Shown piece after piece: positions 43,312 through 50,703 of a stretch of DNA of 50,852 nt. The number at the start of each line of letters is the position of its first letter. Positions within the stretch are counted from its first letter, which is position 1. Made by a program: the position numbers and the translations under genes. The DNA is from an uncultured Verrucomicrobiota bacterium (GTDB lineage Bacteria; Verrucomicrobiota; Kiritimatiellia; CAIVKH01), in contig CALMYG010000032.1 of NCBI GenBank assembly GCA_937873455.1, forward strand, positions 1-50,852, in the 5' to 3' direction. The notes beneath the pieces were generated by a model. It ran no database searches, was not told the origin of the DNA, and saw nothing but the letters and a program-made list of their open reading frames with translations.

Positions 43312-44384
43312 AAACGGCGATTCACCAACTGGTCGCCGGCTACAGCAATGGCGACGCCATCAGCAACGAGGCGCGGGCATGGCGGGCCGTATTCCGAAGC
43401 TGGGGCTATGCCTCGGAAATTTACTGCGAGACCAAGCGCATCCTTCCCGAGCTGCGCAAAGACACCCGGGATCTTGCCGCCCTTCGCGCCGATGTGCGAC
43501 CGGAGGATATTGCCATCCTGCACTTGTCGATCGGCTCGGAGGCCAACCGGATTTTTCCCGCGCTGAACAGCCGCAAGGTCATCATCTACCACAACATCAC
43601 CCCGCCGGAATTTTTTCGCGGCTATCAGGAGGAAATCGCCCAGAACCTCCGGCGTGGCCGGGCGGAAATGGCCGCGCTCGCCGGCGTCGCCCGGATCAAT
43701 CTCGCCGACAGCCGGTTCAACGCCGACGAATTGGCGGCGGCCGGATACGAGAACCCGCGGGTTTTGCCCCTGCTGCTCGACCGGACCAACTGGAAGGGCC
43801 CGGTGGATCGGCGCGTGGTCGATCAATACCGCGACGGTTACCTGAACCTGCTGTTTGTCGGGCGTTGCGCGCCGAACAAACGAATCGAGGATTTGTTGTT
43901 TGCGCTGTACTACTGCCAGCGCTATGTGCAGCGAAACACCCGCCTGATTCATGTCGGATCGGCGGCGGGACTCGAACGGTATCAGGCCCTGCTGCGCACC
44001 AAGGCCAAGGAGTTGAAGGTAGAAAACTTCATCATGGCCGGTTCGGTTCGAGGCGATGAATTACGCGGCTATTACCAGGCCGCCGATGCTTTTCTCTGCC
44101 TCAGCGAACACGAGGGATTCTGCATTCCGCTGCTCGAAGCCATGGGCCATGATGTCCCGGTGCTCGCGTTCGACGCCGGTGCGGTCGCGGAAACCATGGG
44201 CGGAGCAGGCGTGCTCTTCAAGGCGAAACACTTTGACGTGATCGCCGAAACCATTCAGCGCGTCACCGCCCAGAAAGCCCTCCGTGACGGCATCGTGCTC
44301 GGACAGCGGGAGCGCCTTGCCCAATACGAACAACAGAACATACCGGAACAAATGAAGGCCGCACTTGCTCCGTTGCTTGCCTGA
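43308..44384 (+). CDS. GT4-family glycosyltransferase
   Basis: A 358 aa second GT-B glycosyltransferase, co-translated with the first. It opens with AIHQLVAGYSNGDAISNEA, which resembles N-domains of mannosyl- and rhamnosyl-transferases in O-antigen loci. Donor-site elements are LLFVGRCAPNKRIEDLLFAL, YQAADAFLCLSEHEGFCIPLLEAMG and PVLAFDAGAVAETMGGAG. The two enzymes and the coiled-coil protein probably add consecutive sugars. A strong terminator follows at once, so the unit has just three genes. Confidence 0.88.
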   Translation: MKTAIHQLVAGYSNGDAISNEARAWRAVFRSWGYASEIYCETKRILPELRKDTRDLAALRADVRPEDIAILHLSIGSEANRIFPALNSRKVIIYHNITPPEFFRGYQEEIAQNLRRGRAEMAALAGVARINLADSRFNADELAAAGYENPRVLPLLLDRTNWKGPVDRRVVDQYRDGYLNLLFVGRCAPNKRIEDLLFALYYCQRYVQRNTRLIHVGSAAGLERYQALLRTKAKELKVENFIMAGSVRGDELRGYYQAADAFLCLSEHEGFCIPLLEAMGHDVPVLAFDAGAVAETMGGAGVLFKAKHFDVIAETIQRVTAQKALRDGIVLGQRERLAQYEQQNIPEQMKAALAPLLA

Positions 44385-44394
44385 CACGACAAGC

Positions 44395-44424
44395 AAAGGG
44401 GCGACCCTGCGGTCGCCCCTTTTT
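44395..44424. terminator. Bidirectional terminator between glycosyltransferase and fasciclin genes
   Basis: Perfect 12-bp stem AAAGGGGCGACC (44395-44406) and its complement (44411-44422) with loop CTGC, flanked by A on one side and T on the other. It serves both convergent genes. Confidence 0.9.
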
Positions 44425-44447
44425 CAACATGATTCGGGCGTGTCGGG

Positions 44448-44951
44448 TTACTCGGCGGCGGGCAGGATGACGCTGTCAATCACGTGAATCACGCCATTAC
44501 TGGTTTCAATGTCGGTTTTGATTACCTTGGCGTTGTCCACCGTGACGCCCTCTTCGCCGACCGTGATGGTGATCGACTGGCCTTGTACGGTTTCGGCGGA
44601 GGTCAAGTTCACCACATCAGCGGCCATGACTTTTCCGGCAATGACGTGATAGGTCAAAACCGCCTGCAGCTGCGCTTTGTTTTCCGGTTTCAACAGATTT
44701 TCAACGGTTCCTTCGGGCAGCTTGGCGAAGGCTTCATCCGTCGGGGCAAAGACGGTAAACGGACCTTCTCCCTTGAGGGTGTCCACCAGGTCGGCGGCCT
44801 GAACCGCGGCGACCAGGGTGCCGAACGAGCCGGCGGCCACGGCGGTATCCACGATATCCATGGACGCCTTTGCTTCATGATCATGGGCATGGCTAATCGA
44901 TGATCCGCCAACAATACCGAGGGCCAGGGTGAGCGCTATAAACGTACGCAT
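44448..44951 (-). CDS. Exported fasciclin (FAS1) domain protein
   Basis: A 167 aa protein with a signal peptide (about residues 1-22, ending SISHA) and a histidine-rich mature start (HDHEAK). A single FAS1 domain fills the rest: [47 protein letters not shown] and [12 protein letters not shown]. These proteins mediate adhesion or sit free in the periplasm or medium. AGGAG with good spacing precedes ATG 44951. The partial palindrome GTGCTAGTGCAC near 44992-45003 lies in its promoter region. Confidence 0.93.
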   Translation of the reverse strand: MRTFIALTLALGIVGGSSISHAHDHEAKASMDIVDTAVAAGSFGTLVAAVQAADLVDTLKGEGPFTVFAPTDEAFAKLPEGTVENLLKPENKAQLQAVLTYHVIAGKVMAADVVNLTSAETVQGQSITITVGEEGVTVDNAKVIKTDIETSNGVIHVIDSVILPAAE

Positions 44952-45086
44952 TTTACTTCTCCTATAGGTTATGGGTTTCTTGTGCTAGTGCACGTATATG
45001 ATTCGTGGCATGGGCGCATTCCTTACAGGGAAGTTAAATTATTTTCGGATTCTTTGAACCGGCTGGCGCTTTTACGGCGTTGGTGC

Positions 45087-45092
45087 TAGGGT
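45087..45092 (+). promoter_or_regulatory. -10 element of the TSUP gene
   Basis: TGC-TAGGGT (extended -10 pattern) ends 9 nt before ATG 45102. The intervening GAGG is too close for a good ribosome site at 45102 but could serve ATG 45105. Confidence 0.3.
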
Positions 45093-45101
45093 ATTGAGGT
45101 C

Positions 45102-45464
45102 ATGATGCAAACGGCTTGGTGGATGTTAATGCTGGCAGGAGTCGGGATTGGCGCGGGGGCCGCGTTTACCGGATTGGGCGGCGGCTTTCTGATCGTGCCT
45201 TTTCTTTTGTGGTTGGGCTTTTCCGGCCAGCAGGCGGTCGGCTCTTCGGCGCTGGCCATACTCATTATCATTGCCTCGGCCTCGCTGGCGCACGGGAGAC
45301 TCGGCAACATCGACTATCGGACGGCGCTGTGGATCGGATTGGGCGGCTTGGTCGGCGCGCAGCTTGGCGCGCTACTGGTCTCCCAGGTCTCCACCGAAGT
45401 TTTTCGCAGAATTTTTGCCGCGATATTGGCCGCGCTCGCGCTTTACCTGGTGTTGAAGAAATGA
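45102..45464 (+). CDS. Half-size TSUP (TauE/SafE) permease
   Basis: A 120 aa membrane protein, with ATG 45105 as an alternative start. It is one repeat of the TSUP family: GAAFTGLGGGFLIVPFLLW, QQAVGSSALAILIIIASASL, a polar loop HGRLGNIDYRTALW, then GLGGLVGAQLGALLVSQV and a last helix. Full-length TSUP anion exporters have about 250 aa with two inverted repeats, so this must dimerise to make a pore. Substrates in the family include sulfite, sulfoacetate and other organosulfonates. It overlaps the next gene by ATGA. Confidence 0.85.
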   Translation: MMQTAWWMLMLAGVGIGAGAAFTGLGGGFLIVPFLLWLGFSGQQAVGSSALAILIIIASASLAHGRLGNIDYRTALWIGLGGLVGAQLGALLVSQVSTEVFRRIFAAILAALALYLVLKK

Positions 45465-45730
45465 ACGCGGACGAAGCCGAATTGGAAAAACTGGAATTCC
45501 CCCTCACCGTTCACTTCAAGGTGATCGGCGTTTACAGCGAGGATTTGAGAACGCATCTTGAAATCGCCCTGTGGGAGCTGAACATCCGGGAGTCGATCAA
45601 GCCGGGCAACATGTCGGCCAAGGGAAACTACATCACCTACAACCTGACCACGACGGTCTTTGACCGGGAGCGGTTGCGGGCGATTGACGCCCGGTTGCGG
45701 GCGGTTGAAGGCGTGCGCATGGTGTTGTGA
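45461..45730 (+). CDS. DUF493/YbeD-like protein
   Basis: This small ACT-like alpha/beta protein has 89 aa, counted from ATG 45461, which overlaps the TSUP stop (ATGA). Longer frames upstream run through the TSUP gene and are false. LEFPLTVHFKVIG, the middle SAKGNYITYNLTTTVF and the final VRMVL match the YbeD family pattern. YbeD sits next to lipoate genes in E. coli, but its function is unclear; an allosteric ligand-binding role is assumed from the fold. Its stop is 8 nt from the convergent lacI-type gene. Confidence 0.8.
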   Translation: MNADEAELEKLEFPLTVHFKVIGVYSEDLRTHLEIALWELNIRESIKPGNMSAKGNYITYNLTTTVFDRERLRAIDARLRAVEGVRMVL

Positions 45731-45738
45731 CCGCGAGG

Positions 45739-46761
45739 TCAGCGCACCGGCGCCGGCCCGGTGGACTCGCGGACGATCAATTCGCCCTTGATCTGCTCCT
45801 GACACACGGTGATTTCCTCGCGGGTCAGGGCCAGCAACTGTTTGGCGGCCAGCGTGCCCAAGTCGTGCAGACGGTTGGAAATCGTCGTCAGCTTGGGCGA
45901 GGTCAATATCGAGGTCGGCAAATTCTCCACGCCCATCACCGAAACATCCTCGGGAACCCGGAGTCCGCGTGAGCGGAGATAACGCATCGCGCCGGTGGCC
46001 ATGGTGTCGTTGCCGCACATGATGGCGGTCAGGTCGGGGTTAAGCGTCATGACCACGCGGGCGGCTTCAAAGCCGATCTTTTCGCTGAAGCGGCCATCCG
46101 CCCAGGGCATATCCTCGGAAGCGATCCCGGCCTCGCGCAGGCATCCTTCGAATGACTCCAGCAAGTCGATGGAGGTCTGCACGTTGGTGCCGGTGATGAT
46201 ACCGATCTTGCGGTGACCAAGGCCGAGCAAGTGATCGGCGGCCAGTTTGGCGACGTACGCATAATCCGCGGTGACGTAGTCAATGTTCCACTGGGGAAAG
46301 TAGTTGTTGACCAAAAGAAACGGATACTTCTTCTCGTGGAAGATCGAAAGGTATTGGTCGTAATTGGTGGAACCGAGGAACAACATGCCGTCGGCCTGCT
46401 GCATATCGAGCATGTTGAGAAATTCCTGGGTGCGGATGAATTTCATGTTGGCGAGGTCCACCAGCACCTTGAAGCCGGCCTCGGAGGCGCCGGCATAAAT
46501 GCCGCCCAGCAGCTCACCGAAATAGTTGTCGGCGAAGACGTGGGGAATGTCGGGCATGACGACGCTGATGATCCGACTGGATCGCAAGGCGAGACCACGC
46601 GCCTGAATATTCGGCTTATAGCCGTGCTTTTCGATGGCCGCCAGCACCTTGGCCCGCGTCTCCTCGCTGATCCGGGGGTTGTTGTTGATCACCAAGGAGA
46701 CGGTGCTTTGGGAAAAACCCGCCTCCCGGGCGATGTCAGCAATGGTCGTGCGTTTGGCCAT
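45739..46761 (-). CDS. LacI-family transcriptional regulator
   Basis: The protein is 340 aa. The N-terminal helix-turn-helix and hinge are standard: TTIADIAREAGFSQSTVSLV, ISEETRAKVLAAIEKHGYKPN and ARGLALRSSR. The periplasmic-binding-like sensor domain includes ADGMLFLGSTN, VTADYAYVAKLAADHLLGLG, IGIITG and CGNDTMATGAMRYLRSRG. The ligand is probably a sugar, but no sugar catabolic or transport genes are adjacent, so targets lie elsewhere. It follows the KTSC-domain gene by 19 nt. Confidence 0.95.
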   Translation of the reverse strand: MAKRTTIADIAREAGFSQSTVSLVINNNPRISEETRAKVLAAIEKHGYKPNIQARGLALRSSRIISVVMPDIPHVFADNYFGELLGGIYAGASEAGFKVLVDLANMKFIRTQEFLNMLDMQQADGMLFLGSTNYDQYLSIFHEKKYPFLLVNNYFPQWNIDYVTADYAYVAKLAADHLLGLGHRKIGIITGTNVQTSIDLLESFEGCLREAGIASEDMPWADGRFSEKIGFEAARVVMTLNPDLTAIMCGNDTMATGAMRYLRSRGLRVPEDVSVMGVENLPTSILTSPKLTTISNRLHDLGTLAAKQLLALTREEITVCQEQIKGELIVRESTGPAPVR

Positions 46762-46780
46762 GTCCAGGATTAATCAGGAA

Positions 46781-47635
46781 TTACCGGGGAATAGTACGAA
46801 TCAATTCGCGGTCATTCGGCTCGGATTCGAAATTATCCATGATCCGGAAGCGGTAATAAATATCAAAAATCGGCGCCTCAACCAAGCCATCATAAATCGA
46901 TTCCGGAACCCCTTTATACACCAGGCGCTGGTCGTTGAGGGTGACAAACGTTAACAATCCCTTGGGGCCGTCGTAGCGAACCGTCTTGAACAATTGGGAG
47001 GCGCCCTCGGGAATGACCATGGCGCCGGATTTCGGCGCCGGGACTTCCTCCGCGGACTCGTCGGCCTCGGTGTTTTCGGCGTCATCCACTTCGGTAGCGG
47101 CTTCTTCCGCGCCTTCACCCGGAACGTCGACGGGCGTTAACTCCACAATACGGGCTTCGAGACGCGCGACATCGGCGTCGTATTTGCGTTGCAGTTCGGC
47201 AAGTTGCGCGGAACGTTCGGCGAGGTCGCGGCGGACGGCATCGGTCTGGCCGCGCACATCGGTGAGTTGTTCCATGGCGGCCTGGCGTTCGCCGGCGAGC
47301 CGGGCGGCTTCGGTTCGCTGCTGTTCGGTTTCCGCGCGGGCGCTTTGGGCCTCGTTTACGCGTTGCGCCATTGCGGTGGAAAGGGCGTCGCCTACGGCGG
47401 TCCAGTCGACCTCTCCGGCGAGCGCTTCCTCGCTCAGGACATCGGAGCCGGCGGCCTGGGAAATCGCGGTCAACGCATCCTTCAAGGTCGCGTTCTCGGC
47501 GGGTTGGGCATTCAGCTTGTTAAAGGTGATTCCGGTTAGAACGAGAAGCAAGGCGCAGGCGACGCCCAGCACAATGGGAAGTATCGGCGTTTTTTTCTTT
47601 TTCGGCTTCGCGGGCGGGCTAAATGTCGTGACCAT
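46781..47635 (-). CDS. Membrane-anchored coiled-coil protein with C-terminal KTSC domain
   Basis: The protein is 284 aa with AAGGGG before ATG 47635. A basic cytoplasmic tail (KPKKKKTP) and one membrane helix (about residues 17-37, ILPIVLGVACALLLVLTG) are followed by a coiled coil (about 90-168), an acidic Glu/Ala-rich linker (about 172-200), and a C-terminal segment LFKTVRYDGPKGLLTFVTL with LVYKGVPESIYDGLVEA. That segment matches the KTSC domain, known as a C-terminal appendage of lysyl-tRNA synthetases and as small stand-alone proteins. Its presence outside the inner membrane, on a stalk, is unusual. The function is unknown. Confidence 0.75.
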   Translation of the reverse strand: MVTTFSPPAKPKKKKTPILPIVLGVACALLLVLTGITFNKLNAQPAENATLKDALTAISQAAGSDVLSEEALAGEVDWTAVGDALSTAMAQRVNEAQSARAETEQQRTEAARLAGERQAAMEQLTDVRGQTDAVRRDLAERSAQLAELQRKYDADVARLEARIVELTPVDVPGEGAEEAATEVDDAENTEADESAEEVPAPKSGAMVIPEGASQLFKTVRYDGPKGLLTFVTLNDQRLVYKGVPESIYDGLVEAPIFDIYYRFRIMDNFESEPNDRELIRTIPR

Positions 47636-47770
47636 GATGAATTCCCCTTTATGCGTTTACGAGGTTGATACCTTCGGGCGGGAAATTAAACCTATTTGCC
47701 GGTAAAAAACAAGCTGTTTGCGCTGGTTGGCTATCGGCGGTTTGGTGATGCGCTCACGCCGAGTTCCCCG

Positions 47771-47776
47771 TATAGT
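47771..47776 (+). promoter_or_regulatory. -10 element of the aminotransferase gene
   Basis: TATAGT ends 7 nt before ATG 47784, placing the expected transcription start at the A of the start codon. No -35 or Shine-Dalgarno is evident. Confidence 0.5.
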
Positions 47777-47783
47777 GGCCGAC

Positions 47784-48773
47784 ATGACCAGCGTAAACGT
47801 CATCACCCGGTATACGACACCCGCCGCGCCAGCCTGGCTGGAAAGCGCCCGGCGTCCCTTCCACGCCGACCTGTATGCTTTTTTTAGCTCCGAATTTAAC
47901 GGAATCATCACCGATCCCTTGTGGATGCGGGTGCCGGTGGACGACCACCTCGTTCATCGCGGCGACGGGGTTTTTGAGACGCTCAAATGCGTGTCCGGGC
48001 GCGTGTACTGCCTGCGAGAACACCTCGATCGCCTTTATGCTTCGGCCCGGGAAATTGGCCTGGCCCCGCCCGGCCACCCGGAACACATCCGGGAGATCAT
48101 CCTTGAGGTGCTGCGGGCCGGCGAGCGACGCGACGCGTTAATTCGCGTTCTGGTTTCACGCGGACCCGGGAGCATGGGGGTCAGCCCTTACGATTGCCCG
48201 TCGCCCCACCTCTACATTCTCGCTCACCGGCTGCCGCCGGCATTCATGGAGCAGCACCCCGAAGGCGCCCGCCTGGCGCTTAGTCGCATCCCGGTCAAGG
48301 CCGGCCTGCTGGCAACGATCAAGACATGCAATTATCTGCCCAACGCGTTGCTGAAAAAAGACGCGGTGGATCAAGGCGCGGATTTTGCCGTGAACCTCGA
48401 CGAGTGCGGATTTATTGCCGAAGGCGCCACGGAAAATGTAGGGCTGGTGACGCCGGAGGGCGGGCTGTTGGTTCCTCGCCCCGGACGCATCCTGCCCGGC
48501 ACCACCCTGAACCGGGCCTTGGCCTTGGCCGAACAGGGGCTGCGGGAAGGGTGGCTAACGTCGAAAGGCGAAGAGGCGTTGACGCCCGCCGACCTCAACC
48601 GGGCGGCGGAGATCCTTATTTTCGGCACGACCACCAACGTCACGGCGGTGACGACCTGGAATGGACGCCCGGTGGCCGATGGCCGTCCCGGACCGGTGGC
48701 CAAACACCTCGGGGCGCTTCTGGTGGCGGAACAGCAGGGCGACAACCCCTACACAACCCGCGCTTTCGCTTGA
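47784..48773 (+). CDS. PLP-dependent class IV aminotransferase
   Basis: A 329 aa fold-type IV enzyme of the group that includes branched-chain aminotransferase, D-amino-acid transaminase and aminodeoxychorismate lyase. The start at ATG 47784 is fixed by the -10; the frame from 47718 covers the promoter. HRGDGVFETLKCVSGRVY, HLDRLYASAREIGL, the Schiff-base Lys180 in IKTCNYLPNALLKKDA, EGATENVGLVT and LPGTTLNRALALAE are all present, as is FGTTTNVTAVTTWNG near the end. The exact substrate is not clear from these motifs; branched-chain or D-amino-acid specificity is possible. Confidence 0.9.
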   Translation: MTSVNVITRYTTPAAPAWLESARRPFHADLYAFFSSEFNGIITDPLWMRVPVDDHLVHRGDGVFETLKCVSGRVYCLREHLDRLYASAREIGLAPPGHPEHIREIILEVLRAGERRDALIRVLVSRGPGSMGVSPYDCPSPHLYILAHRLPPAFMEQHPEGARLALSRIPVKAGLLATIKTCNYLPNALLKKDAVDQGADFAVNLDECGFIAEGATENVGLVTPEGGLLVPRPGRILPGTTLNRALALAEQGLREGWLTSKGEEALTPADLNRAAEILIFGTTTNVTAVTTWNGRPVADGRPGPVAKHLGALLVAEQQGDNPYTTRAFA

Positions 48774-48840
48774 CGGTCATTTCAACGCGGCGCAGTATGC
48801 GGGTGTCGAATCCGTCAGTAATTCACCAGGAGAACCAGCC

Positions 48841-49359
48841 ATGAAAAAGATTGTCGCCTTGTTGATTGCCGCCTCCATGATGACCGCCTCCGCCCATGCC
48901 GCCGCTATCGCCAAGGGCACCAAAGAGCTTCGGCTGAACGGTGGTATCAACTTTGAGTCCCCCTACGGAACCGATTTTACCCTGAACCTCGGGTATGGCT
49001 ACTTCATCGCCGATTATCTTCAACTCGGAGGGCTGCTTGGTTTCTCCGACAACGACCTGATCACCTCGCTCGCGCTGGGCGGGTTCGTTGAGTACAATTT
49101 TGAGACGGAGACGAATATCATTCCCTTTGTAGGCAGCCAGCTTCGCTATTTGTATTCGGACATTGATCTAGGAAAAGGCGCCAGCAATTCCGCCCTCGCC
49201 CTGGGCGTTTATGTCGGATCAAAACTTTTCATCACCGATAACCTGGCCATTTCCGGGCGCTTCCTGTTTGAAGTGGCGACTGACGACGTTTATATCGAAG
49301 AAAAGAGGGCGAATGACGTGGATTACGGCATCGACTTCGGCTTGAGCTATTACTTTTGA
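48841..49359 (+). CDS. Small outer-membrane beta-barrel protein
   Basis: This 172 aa protein starts at ATG 48841 with AGGAG upstream. It has a clear signal peptide (about residues 1-20, ending SAHA). The mature part is alternating strands: KELRLNGGINFE, DFTLNLGYGYFIADYLQLGG, SLALGGFVEYNFET, IPFVGSQLRYLYSDI, SALALGVYVGSKLFI, AISGRFLFEVAT and DYGIDFGLSYYF. It ends in aromatic-Phe, the usual barrel-assembly signal. About eight strands fits an OmpW/OmpX-size barrel. No pore specificity is implied. Confidence 0.85.
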   Translation: MKKIVALLIAASMMTASAHAAAIAKGTKELRLNGGINFESPYGTDFTLNLGYGYFIADYLQLGGLLGFSDNDLITSLALGGFVEYNFETETNIIPFVGSQLRYLYSDIDLGKGASNSALALGVYVGSKLFITDNLAISGRFLFEVATDDVYIEEKRANDVDYGIDFGLSYYF

Positions 49360-49365
49360 CGGAAC

Positions 49366-49638
49366 ATGCCGCATGTCGTCACCGAGCCTTGTCTGGGCTG
49401 CAAGAACACCGCATGCGTGACCGTATGCCCGGTGAATTGTTTTCACGAAGACGAGCGGATGCTGGTGATTGATCCGGTGGAATGCATTGATTGCGGCGCC
49501 TGCGTGCCGGAGTGTCCGACCAAGGCCATCTTTCCGGCGGGCCGGGTGCCCGCGGCCTGGAAGTCCTATATCACGTTAAACGCGGAATTGGCCAAGACCT
49601 TGCCGCTGATTACCGAACAGAAAGAACCTCTAAGCTGA
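49366..49638 (+). CDS. fdxA: 7Fe ferredoxin (3Fe-4S/4Fe-4S), FdxA type
   Basis: The protein is 90 aa. Cysteines at 9, 12, 17, 21, 25, 40, 43, 46 and 50 match the Azotobacter FdI pattern: C9, C17 and C50 bind the 3Fe-4S cluster, and C21, C40, C43 and C46 the 4Fe-4S cluster. [18 protein letters not shown] is typical. A short C-terminal extension follows, shorter than in Azotobacter FdI. It is a cytoplasmic electron carrier; no dedicated partner is adjacent. It begins 6 nt after the barrel gene. Confidence 0.95.
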   Translation: MPHVVTEPCLGCKNTACVTVCPVNCFHEDERMLVIDPVECIDCGACVPECPTKAIFPAGRVPAAWKSYITLNAELAKTLPLITEQKEPLS

Positions 49639-49645
49639 GTTTGCC

Positions 49646-50299
49646 ATGAACCATCCTGCGGTCAATGCGGGTAAAAAGTCGTGGGGGTGCCTCCATGTGC
49701 TGCTGGCGCTTATCGTGTTGTTGCTGGCGGCCATCCTTGGCTCGATGTGGTGGGTGAAACGCAACGCCTACGCTTCTTCGTTTACCCCGGTTATACTTTC
49801 CGAAGCCGGACAGGCGACGCTCGACGCGAAACTCAATGCCGTCGATCCGTCCACCGCAGTTTTTGGCGGAGGCATGGCGGGCGGCATTTACGAAGAATCG
49901 GATGAGCGGCGGCGCCTGGTTTTTTCGGAAGATGAATTAAACGCGGTGCTAGCCAAGGATCCGGACCTGGCGCAAAAAGTGAGGTTTCGGCTTTCCGAAC
50001 GGTTGGTCAGCGTGCAGGTGCTCGCCCCGGTTGACCCCGAAATTCCCGTGTTGGGCGGCAAGACCTTGAAGTTCAGCATCGGGCTGGAGTTAGCCTATAC
50101 CAACGAAGCGCCGGTGATTGCCGTCCGCGGCATCAGCATCGGGGGCATTCCTTTGCCCGCCGCTTGGTGGGGTGACATCAAAAACAAAAATCTGGTTGAT
50201 CCCTTCGTGGGCGCCGGCGGCTTTTGGGATTTATTTTCGCGCGGCGTTGAGTATCTCGACGTGCAAGACGGGCGCTTCGTGCTGCATCTTAAGCCATAG
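49646..50299 (+). CDS. Membrane-anchored protein of unknown function
   Basis: A 217 aa protein with one N-terminal membrane helix (about residues 16-37, VLLALIVLLLAAILGSMWW) and an extracytoplasmic domain. Segments: FSEDELNAVLAKDPDLAQKV, RLSERLVSVQVLAPV, KTLKFSIGLELAYTNEAPVI, ISIGGIPLPAAWWGDIKNKN and a final YLDVQDGRFVLHLKP. The pattern of beta strands with a conserved GGIPLPAAWWG loop suggests a lipid- or polymer-binding tube similar in style to LmeA/DUF2993 or AsmA fragments, but I have no firm family. It starts 7 nt after fdxA and is probably co-transcribed. Confidence 0.7.
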   Translation: MNHPAVNAGKKSWGCLHVLLALIVLLLAAILGSMWWVKRNAYASSFTPVILSEAGQATLDAKLNAVDPSTAVFGGGMAGGIYEESDERRRLVFSEDELNAVLAKDPDLAQKVRFRLSERLVSVQVLAPVDPEIPVLGGKTLKFSIGLELAYTNEAPVIAVRGISIGGIPLPAAWWGDIKNKNLVDPFVGAGGFWDLFSRGVEYLDVQDGRFVLHLKP

Positions 50300-50324
50300 A
50301 GCGTATCCGCAACACGATCCGCCT

Positions 50325-50392
50325 AAAACGCTAACAATACTATTATAACGGGTTACTAACTAGCATCCCGCACCCACCTGATATAGCGTTTT
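50325..50392. repeat. Inverted repeat before the last small gene
   Basis: AAAACGCTA (50325-50333) and TAGCGTTTT (50384-50392) are perfect 9-bp arms 50 nt apart. The right arm ends 19 nt before ATG 50412. An AT-rich ATTATAAC between them may be a -10. The repeat may act as terminator for the upstream genes, as an operator, or as a leader structure. Confidence 0.45.
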
Positions 50393-50411
50393 TGCATGAG
50401 AGAGGTGCGCC

Positions 50412-50603
50412 ATGTCTTTGTCTTCCAATGATTATATTCGTGAGTTGCGTCGCCAACAGCGTCACTGGTTGATCATGAAAGTCGTCGCGGTGGCGGTCAT
50501 CGGGCTGGCGGTTTTCGTGGGTATGCGCGCGGAGCAGGCATCCAGTCGCGGGCCGGTGGGACGGACCGTCGGCGGCAGCCTGGATGGTTTTCCCGGACGA
50601 TAA
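50412..50603 (+). CDS. Small single-pass membrane protein
   Basis: A 63 aa protein with AGAGG about 6 nt before the ATG. A charged N-terminus (DYIRELRRQQRHW) precedes one hydrophobic helix (about residues 21-39, IMKVVAVAVIGLAVFVG) and a Gly/Arg tail. Positive charges before the helix suggest the N-terminus stays in the cytoplasm. No family recognised. The ribosome site, leader inverted repeat and compositional normality support it as real. Confidence 0.55.
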   Translation: MSLSSNDYIRELRRQQRHWLIMKVVAVAVIGLAVFVGMRAEQASSRGPVGRTVGGSLDGFPGR

Positions 50604-50703
50604 CCCCAACGGGACTGCACAAGCGCTCAGCTTGGAGTCTTGACGATCGCGGTACGAAGAGAGAAGGAGATCATCACCACGCTCATGTTCCGTTCATCAT
50701 CCA

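Noticed and set aside
45116..45730. Long frame that would extend the YbeD-like protein to 204 codons
   Set aside because: The first 115 codons overlap the TSUP gene in another frame; family similarity begins only after the ATG at 45461.
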